This document shows, in pieces, positions 58,801 through 64,000 of a DNA stretch of 64,000 nt (position 1 is the stretch's first letter; the number at the start of each line of letters is the position of its first letter). The DNA comes from Jackrogersella multiformis (taxonomy: Eukaryota; Ascomycota; Sordariomycetes; Xylariales; Hypoxylaceae). The DNA lies in NCBI GenBank assembly GCA_902806575.1, contig CADCXD010000011.1:1736001-1800000 (forward strand), in the 5' to 3' direction. The notes beneath the pieces are model-generated. The model had not been told where the DNA came from and did no database searches. It worked only from the letters and a program-made list of their open reading frames with translations. The position numbers and the translations under genes were made by a program.

Positions 58801-60811
58801 TGACACAGAGCCGGACGAGTTTCGCGGTTTGGTAATCGAGGAGATCGAACGGTTCCGTAGGATGGACGAGTATTCTCCCTCATACGATAATTGCTTTACA
58901 GTAGCCGCACTTGACGCATACTGTCGTATGATGAAAGCCGAGGTTATACCCAAGAAACCTACCTTGTTCGTCGAGTATCTACAAGACAAGACTTACGACT
59001 TGGTCCGTATCAAGGCTTACGAGTGCCTAGTCGAGATTGGGATGTTGACTAACAAACACTTCTTGCGATTTTTCTTGACCCTGGCTAGCATAGACCCCTC
59101 GCCCTTCGTCCGTGATCGAATATTCAAAGCATTATGTCGTGGTCTTGCCGGCATCGCCATTGGGGAGGACGTACAGCCAGAGAAAGAGGTGTCGGACCAA
59201 CCGGCAGAGGACGGCCTCATTGTTGAGCAAGACACCGCAGTCATGGAGGAAAGGAAAAAGGCAAAGGCTCGCAAGGAGGAACTCTCTGTGGCTATTACAG
59301 CCCTAAAAGAGAAAACCTCAGATGATGAAAACTTGCAGGAAGCCATTTGGGATGCAATGAACTCGCCCATCCTGACAACATCAGAACGGATTAACTTCCT
59401 CGATCTTTGTTCGATGCTATTTGATGAAGAGCACTCACTCCTAATGGCTTTCGAGTATCCTATCTATTGGACGATTGAGCGTGGTGAGAGAAGTCGGAAC
59501 AAATGTCTTCTCATGTTCAAGCGACATTTTAGGACGAAGTCGCGGAACCCACGCGCTATACAACCTTTGCCCGCCCCTAAGCCGGAACCTAAGAGAACCA
59601 TGGAACCTAAGAGGACCATTACTCTAAACCTCAACCGGAATATGAGCTCCAGTGCGAAAGCTGCACCGCCCCCGGCCATTGAACCTCCACCGCTGGCCGC
59701 TCCCGCCTCTAAATCCTCAGATGCCGTTCCTACACCAAAGCCAACCGTGCCGTCTGTGAAGCAAGCATCCGCACCGAAGGAAAAGACGTCTGCGCCAAAA
59801 GATAAGGCTTCTGCGTCAAAAGAAAAAGTGTCTATCCCTAAGGACAAGGTGTCTATTCCAAAGGACAGGGTGTCTATTCCTAAGGAGAAGGTGTCTATTC
59901 CTAAGGATAAGATCTCTATTCCAAAGGATAAGATCCATATTCCAAAGGAAAAAGTCTCTATTTCATCTGCGAAAGAGCCGGCTACAAAGGAGCCCACCCA
60001 GCCCGCTCTTAAGAAGGTGAAGCAGTCGGTTACCTCATCCACATCTCGGGCAGCTACTCCGTCCGGCTCTCAGGAGAGGTCAAAGACCAACGAGTCTCAT
60101 AAAGACAGTATTTCTGTTCAGACCCCTGTGCGGCCCACTGTTGAGCTTCAGCAACCCGAGCCAAAAGCCGAAGCTCCTAAGGCCAATATAGGCACCCATC
60201 TAGCACCCGCGAAACCTTCGAGGCCATTGAAAAGGTCGAGTACTGAAAGTGACGGGCCTCGGCCAACCAAGATCGTTAAGCTTAATACTTCCAGAATTCC
60301 TAGAAAGAAACTGGAAAAGGTTTGGAACGCACCAAAGGCGCGAAAACTGGTCACGGTGAAGTTCACCGCTTGGAATAGACTGCGTAGACGAAAAGGCAAC
60401 ACGCCTCAAGCAGGTTCGATTCGGGCTACGCTTAAGCATCGAAGGCCTGAGGGAAAGTCTAGCATCCGCAGCCCACGCCCATCCGCCGACCCGGGTTCGC
60501 CTGCACATAGAATTTCGGGTTCTAATTCGAAGAGAGCATCACCGACGATAATCTCTTCCGGCCAAAATCAGACTACTACTACTCCAAGTACGTCTGCTCA
60601 ACACGCATCCCAGTCATCGCAACCAGGCGCCAGCGGTGGCAAACCAAGGAAGCCTCTCCCAGAAATGCGCAAACCGCTCCCGTCGGCGGGGTCGAACAAC
60701 AATCCTACGCCGTCGAAGCAGCAACCCGCAACCGTCCCAGCTCCGACGCCTAAGGGTCCGACGAAGCTGAAAATAAAGTTGAAGCCGTCTACTGCAGGGT
60801 CGTCATCTTAG
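55856..60811 (+). CDS. taf2: TFIID subunit TAF2 (inactive M1 aminopeptidase-like)
   Basis: A single exon of 1651 residues from an ATG in CAAAATGCC. Residues 25-600 follow the M1 aminopeptidase layout: YIVFTQHVHIDINFAEKSVHGRSDI at the start, then THHSIEPGTASSIFPCIDD, FGRYPFESYKVCFVDD and SLASQWFGVNIVP near 450. The HEXXH zinc site is absent: the place normally reading HELAHQWFG reads YSLASQWFG, as in known TAF2 proteins. Residues 750-1220 are the HEAT-like helical repeats. An inserted acidic stretch is visible near 970. From 1240 on, a long fungal-specific tail is disordered and basic, with a nine-unit heptapeptide repeat (1304-1366) and Pro/Ser/Lys-rich end. TAF2 recognises the core promoter initiator within TFIID in the nucleus. 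The missing catalytic residues are expected. Identification is firm. Confidence 0.93.
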   Translation: MPGIVEPESTATGDSPSVELPFDDTPPRPYIVFTQHVHIDINFAEKSVHGRSDILIVPITNVTEVFIDARQCEIDVTQITVSNCVVEASYQDPCELAQTPKNYRLSAPQWGIKKHRMEPLLHHRRKEVSALDHDFKCCTPLNGSIRVKLPSVEEVLEKNQNSQKSDQQDLLLHTDGTIGGYRISIPFRLRNTFDGLQFVGCNETDTRFPHVYTHHSIEPGTASSIFPCIDDPGSRNGWKVSITCPRTLGDAFQRPPATQQQPKGLADLNGGRKRKRGEEEPQKSERVEIALTEEEKVLDMTVVCSGYLTAEVVVKDDETKKTMTFELDRNKAAKHIGFAVGPFEHVDLWSEFRTEEDDTKLGSNAVKVHGYCLPGRAEEVRNTCCTLVTAIDYFVLTFGRYPFESYKVCFVDDMIEETVPLCAFSLCSTRLLYPKDILDSEVETTRKLVYSLASQWFGVNIVPNTKGDIWLVVGIAWFLTDHFMKMLCGNNEYRFRMKSMADRLVELDVRRPCLQDLGEHLYLGDFEVDFMNLKATLVLFILDRRLSKSSSSTGISKIISRMVSKANTSGQASDEVLGSDAFRRACEKAGNSRLENFWKQWVLSSGCPRFKVTQRFNKKRLCVELQIDQLQDSAYYNPKTLDKNDLWRDFMEETHSVYAGEFLDFFTGPMTIRIHEADGTPYEHIVEIREDAPRPIKFDIPYNTKYKRLKRNRRQRERAMISSSKGNDDTHRDLYYLGDVLQQPDEMEEWGFREWDDSVEAKMDQESYEWIRMDADFEWICDMDVDQPGYMYTSQLQQDRDVVAQQDSMLFLHKGSVKGSHSLVSTILSRTVLDPRYYYGIRLMAADDLHHHAKESVNFVGLKHLLKIYRHNYCYPGTSTPQPNDFSDKRDYLVQRAIIESIAHIRDEDGKCPKEARRFILEQLQYNNNTSNVYSDQPYICGLLKALSICLIPDKKDKQQANMSFRFGDAEDDEDEVMAEPVDTEPDEFRGLVIEEIERFRRMDEYSPSYDNCFTVAALDAYCRMMKAEVIPKKPTLFVEYLQDKTYDLVRIKAYECLVEIGMLTNKHFLRFFLTLASIDPSPFVRDRIFKALCRGLAGIAIGEDVQPEKEVSDQPAEDGLIVEQDTAVMEERKKAKARKEELSVAITALKEKTSDDENLQEAIWDAMNSPILTTSERINFLDLCSMLFDEEHSLLMAFEYPIYWTIERGERSRNKCLLMFKRHFRTKSRNPRAIQPLPAPKPEPKRTMEPKRTITLNLNRNMSSSAKAAPPPAIEPPPLAAPASKSSDAVPTPKPTVPSVKQASAPKEKTSAPKDKASASKEKVSIPKDKVSIPKDRVSIPKEKVSIPKDKISIPKDKIHIPKEKVSISSAKEPATKEPTQPALKKVKQSVTSSTSRAATPSGSQERSKTNESHKDSISVQTPVRPTVELQQPEPKAEAPKANIGTHLAPAKPSRPLKRSSTESDGPRPTKIVKLNTSRIPRKKLEKVWNAPKARKLVTVKFTAWNRLRRRKGNTPQAGSIRATLKHRRPEGKSSIRSPRPSADPGSPAHRISGSNSKRASPTIISSGQNQTTTTPSTSAQHASQSSQPGASGGKPRKPLPEMRKPLPSAGSNNNPTPSKQQPATVPAPTPKGPTKLKIKLKPSTAGSSS
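59765..59953 (+). repeat. Nine-unit 21-bp coding tandem repeat in the TAF2 tail
   Basis: Nine units of 21 bases, in frame. The last six encode variants of VSIPKDK (residues 1325-1366) and the first three more diverged SAPKEK-like units. Unit-to-unit differences are mostly third-position changes, with Asp/Glu and Lys/Arg swaps. The product is a basic-acidic periodic linker in the disordered tail. Confidence 0.9.
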
Positions 60812-61670
60812 GATATGAAGACGAGGCGGAACGAATACGAGCCCAGAGACTTAAAATGATTACGGGTCCTCGGGGGGGTTTTTTTCTTCTTCTATTCTTG
60901 TTTATGTATGCGGCAGGGGGGCCGATTAAATCACAGTGACTAGTGGTAGCAATCGTCTACCGTCTCTGATATTCCCCCCTTCTTCTTTTTTTGTGTTTTT
61001 GCATGGCTCGCATTGGCGTTGGGAACGAGAGGATATGACTGACCCATAGGCCAAAAATGCATTGTACCTATTTTTCTTTTTTTTTTGTTTTGTTTTCGCG
61101 TTGCGTCGCGTTGAGTTGAGTGTTCCCGCCCCCGTTTAGGGGTGGGGGCGGACAAACTCCCACGGGAGGATAGCTAGGCGAGGGATTAGCATCGCACCGC
61201 GCTGCATCACACGGGCTATGATTCGATACCGATCTCTCTATTTCCCTCTCTCTCTGTGTGTGCTAGGCCCGGCTTTGCGCTGCGCTGTCACGCAATGGAT
61301 GGCTAGGAACGAATGATCAAGCTGATAGGAAGGGCTGGCTTGGCTTGGCTTGGCTGGGTTGCTGCTGCTGTACGCATAGGTTTAGTGATGGCATAATCGA
61401 TTGCGTTGATCACCATGATAAAAATGATTAGGCATTTTAAGTGCCTCGCGCTATGTGCTGTGGGTGTGACAGTGTGTATTCGGTTGGTCGTCTCTATAGT
61501 ATAGGATGAGATGATCCAACCCGTAGGCTTCCTCCCTATCTCAAATGCGTGTTTTCCGACACGTACATGTGGGCACTGTATGTATGTACCATATACAGCT
61601 TTTGCTCCCCATGTCGCAAATAGTGTAGACATGACTCCAACTCCGTGGGAATAACTACACCGCCAATATC

Positions 61671-61690
61671 TAGGTACCTAGGTAGGTATT
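61671..61690. repeat. ACCTAGGT palindrome
   Basis: TAGGTACCTAGGTAGGTATT, between TAF2 and CDC26. Confidence 0.7.
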
Positions 61691-61766
61691 CAGGTATTCC
61701 TGAGATGTCTATTATCCCACATGGCCTGTTGTAGACACCGAACATACTAGCCAATCCCCTGAGATC

Positions 61767-61803
61767 CCTTCCCCTTCCCCTTCCCCTTCCCCTTCCCCTT
61801 CCC
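61767..61803 (-). repeat. (TTCCCC)n microsatellite, G-rich on the minus strand
   Basis: About six units of CCCCTT in tandem. On the minus strand this reads as (GGGGAA)n, with at least four runs of four guanines, enough in principle for an intramolecular G-quadruplex. Confidence 0.85.
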
Positions 61804-63048
61804 TATTCAAGACTTAACACTCCCTTGATCCAAATCAAGCCTCGATGCAAGCACGTCTTTTCCTACTTCTCGGTTGGGCCATGTCGATTCTGTCAAGCTG
61901 TGCGGCGGAGTTGGTAAGTACTTTGTACGCAGAGAGCGTGGAGATGAGGGGATAGAATATATCCCGAGGCTTCGAGCGGCGGGTTCTTGGTGTTCGGGGA
62001 GGACCAGGAGATGAGGGGGTGCGGTATATATGTATGGAAGGAAGGGGAAGAAGGCTAAAAATCAACTTACTTCTCATATCTCTCACAACCGTCACCACCG
62101 GCTCCCCTCCAACATCCGCAAGCTCGCTTCACCAAGCAGCCCTCCAACCCCCTTCCCTAGGCACCTCCCTCCCACCTACACAGCCCACCCAGCACCAACG
62201 AACCCCAAACCCCAACCCGCTCCCCGTAGTGATGGTTTCCAGGTCTCCACCGCCCCCGGCCGGAAGCCGAACCCGTCACGTTAAATCGCGCCCGCTATGC
62301 AATATGCAGTTGTCCCGGTGCGGGGAGGCAACGCTTGACTGACGAGCGGCGGGCGAAGTCGCGGGCAACGCGCACGACGCACCGAAGAGCCATTTGCTGT
62401 CGCACAAGGGCGGACGCTGGAGTTCGGTGCGTGGGCTTGCGGGCTCGTGACGAGTGTACCATGTAGGTATGTATATGGCTTCCGGCTGGAGGGGTTTCGC
62501 TGTACTTTGATGTGCGGGAGTGCGGGTGGTGTGTTTGGAGTGGGCTGGTACGGGGTGTGTTGGGTAAGGGGAAGGGAAGAGGGGAGGTGAGGGAGGTGGG
62601 AGACTGTTGGTGTGATAAGAGAGTTGACGGCGGAGGAAAGTGGTGATGTGGTCGGAGATGATGTGATGTATAACTGACAAAGCTTGCGAGAACACCACAC
62701 GTGCGTATATCCCCTAGGAATCCTTCACTATAGACTAGCTATATTAACAGTTAGCTCATTCGGGGATAATAGAGGCGGCCCAAAATTACCCAAATGATTA
62801 CCCAAACTGAGGATCTCGTTAGCATAGGTTTGTTGGAGCTTGAGTATAGATGGAAAGGAAGGGAAAGGTATTGAAGAACAAACTTACGATCTCTTCTTCA
62901 ACGTGGCTAGCATGCCCTAACTTTCCGTTTACTCTTGTTCACTCCCCATTACCTATTCGGGTCAGCTCCGCAACGGGCAAAAGGTAAAGGTAGAGGCAGA
63001 CACTTACGTTCCGCCCGATGTGCTTCATCCGCGCACAACAGTCCAGTC

Positions 63049-63685
63049 CTACCGCCTCCTCGCTCCTCCACCGGCTCCCGTCGTCGATCCCGCGATCCCT
63101 ATCCGCTCCTCTCTACTCCTCGTCATCATGCGCCCCGGCGCCGGGGGCGGCACGGCAGACGGCTCGGTGCTCCCTTGCCGACTAGCAGCCGCCCGTGTGG
63201 TACCCGTCCTGGCCATGCCCCCCTGCTGAGTCGCACCTGTGATACGCTGCATCCTTGTCGGCGCTGCGGGCACAGCCGTAGATGTAGGACCCGCAGCATT
63301 CTGCTGCTGCTGTTGGCCCCTAGTCGCCCTCGCTTGCTGTATGTACGCGGCTCGCACGGCTCCGGGGCTTTGGGGGCGTCCGGAGAATTGCTCCCGCGCG
63401 GCGCGCGCGCGGCTCCGTCACGAAGGGTCGGTTACGTCCGCGTCCACGTCCCGCATGTCCTCGTCGTCTTCTGCCGGTGGGGGTGGTGGTGATGGGGTCA
63501 GGAGGACGAAGACGTGTCCATGGCTGTGGGGGCGGTTGTTGTTGTGGTGGGAGCGAGGGCCGCGAATGTGTCTGGGATTGCTGCGTCTGGGTTTGCAGGG
63601 CGGCGGCGGAGGCGAAGCGCCGGTCTTCGTATGCTGCTACGTCTTCGGCGGTGAGGGTGAGGGTTGTTGGGGGGCGGCGGAGCAT
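63049..63685 (-). CDS. cdc26: Anaphase-promoting complex subunit CDC26
   Basis: The minus strand starts at an ATG at 63685, after a CA-rich leader. The N-terminus MLRRPPTTLTLTAEDVAAYE is the CDC26 signature, the segment that in known structures docks into the Apc6/Cdc16 TPR superhelix and stabilises it. A Gln/Pro-rich middle leads to a basic RGHAGRGRGR stretch. The frame then ends at 63320. The expected conserved end, TRSREERIGI, is found in a second frame that runs to a TAG at 63049, so an intron must join them. One candidate is 63421-63337 (GTGACG...ATACAG, 85 nt, correct phase); a GTAACC donor just upstream with later acceptors is also in phase. The junction is therefore open, and the span covers both exons. 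APC/C is the ubiquitin ligase that drives mitotic exit; this subunit is nuclear and structural. The alternative is a frameshift, but splicing is more likely. Confidence 0.78.
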
Positions 63686-64000
63686 TGTGTGTTTGTGTGT
63701 GTGTGTGTGGTTTTTTTTTTGGTTGAGTTGTAGTGATTTTGTGGCTTACTATGGAGTTTCTCTGTTCTTTTCTTGGCTGTGATGTTTGATAGATCCAAAG
63801 AATGTCGCCCAAATGAGACAGGCGAGGGTGACGAAGAATGAAGATATTGGATCGGATCTTTTGTTGATTGATATCGAGTATTCGGGTAGTGATGCTAGTC
63901 CAATTGCTATACAAGATGGTGTAGTAGAGAAATAATGACGTAGACCAACAATGTTGATTACTTAGCTTGGTAGCTTGGTATGTATGTAGGTAAAGTTGAA
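63686..64000. other. CDC26 upstream region
   Basis: On the minus strand this is the CDC26 promoter and leader: an A-run at 63711-63720 and a (CA)n tract at about 63688-63710 precede the start codon. No further gene is visible before the window end. The minus-strand frame at 63498-63914 merely overlaps CDC26 in another phase. Confidence 0.6.

Larger units (their letters stand above)
60812..63048. other. Convergent intergenic region, low-complexity, no gene supported
   Basis: Carries the 3' flanks of TAF2 and CDC26. Features seen: a G-run and T-run at 60871-60885, a TGGCTTGGCTTGGCTTGGCT 5-bp tandem repeat (about 61336-61357), a palindrome at 61671-61690 and a (TTCCCC)n tract at 61767-61803. 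From 61.9 to 62.7 kb the sequence is C/G-rich and every frame gives Pro/Ser/Arg-rich translations on both strands, so I do not accept the frames at 62019-62342 or 62276-62700 as genes. A short real gene there cannot be excluded. Confidence 0.55.

Noticed and set aside
59464..60042. 192-codon minus-strand frame with LSFGIDT repeats
   Set aside because: The repeat is the antisense reading of the TAF2 21-bp tandem repeat.
61767..61803. (TTCCCC)n as telomeric repeat
   Set aside because: Unit differs from TTAGGG, the tract is short and flanked by unique sequence on both sides.
62019..62700. Pro-rich frames on both strands between TAF2 and CDC26
   Set aside because: All six phases are similarly open because of C/G-rich low complexity; no motif and no splice evidence.
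1..64000. CRISPR arrays, operons, bacterial-type signals, tRNA and rRNA genes
   Set aside because: None seen; the spaced short repeats are palindromes at irregular distances, and the gene structure is eukaryotic.

Overview
The window is nuclear DNA of a filamentous ascomycete (Pezizomycotina, most likely a Sordariomycete). The evidence is short spliceosomal introns (about 50-180 nt, GTAAGT-like donors, CTAAC-like branch sites), fungal-specific families (Psr1-type phosphatase, CBM1-GH5 mannanase, SAS4-domain protein, Hnm1-like permease) and a sharply bounded block of RIP-mutated DNA. The species cannot be told from the sequence. Intergenic DNA is littered with a short palindromic motif built on ACCTAGGT / ACCTACCTAGGTAGGT.

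Layout. 1-12 kb is gene-poor, with no recognisable complete gene and only scattered short open frames. 12.05-15.57 kb holds two + strand genes, a SET-domain protein and a J-domain/zinc-knuckle protein. From about 16.93 to 30.6 kb the sequence collapses to A/T with residual CpG: a RIP-degraded repeat island. Inside it a minus-strand Ty3/gypsy reverse transcriptase can still be read, with a gag-like relic upstream and a candidate pair of LTRs. 31.8-33.4 kb is a minus-strand Psr1/FCP1-type phosphatase. 37.0-48.6 kb is a run of + strand genes: a peroxisomal ABCD fatty-acyl half-transporter, a secreted RNase T1-like protein, a Cys-rich orphan, a choline/GABA-type APC permease and a secreted CBM1-GH5 beta-mannanase. 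49.2-51.3 kb is a minus-strand IQ-motif protein. 52.6-60.8 kb holds a SAS4-domain chromatin protein and the TFIID subunit TAF2, both +. The right end has APC/C subunit CDC26 on the minus strand, convergent with TAF2.

No biosynthetic cluster or operon-like system is visible. Housekeeping genes (TAF2, CDC26, SAS4-type, PSR1, PXA) alternate with environment-facing genes (mannanase, permease, RNase-like protein). Multi-exon models were assembled by hand from splice signals and frame continuity; each joined model has a total length divisible by three. The most interesting items are the RNase T1-like secreted protein, which appears to keep all six active-site positions, and the RIP island with its gypsy relic. 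The intergenic-only palindrome family and a conserved-looking, ATG-less open frame at 43.5 kb also merit a look.
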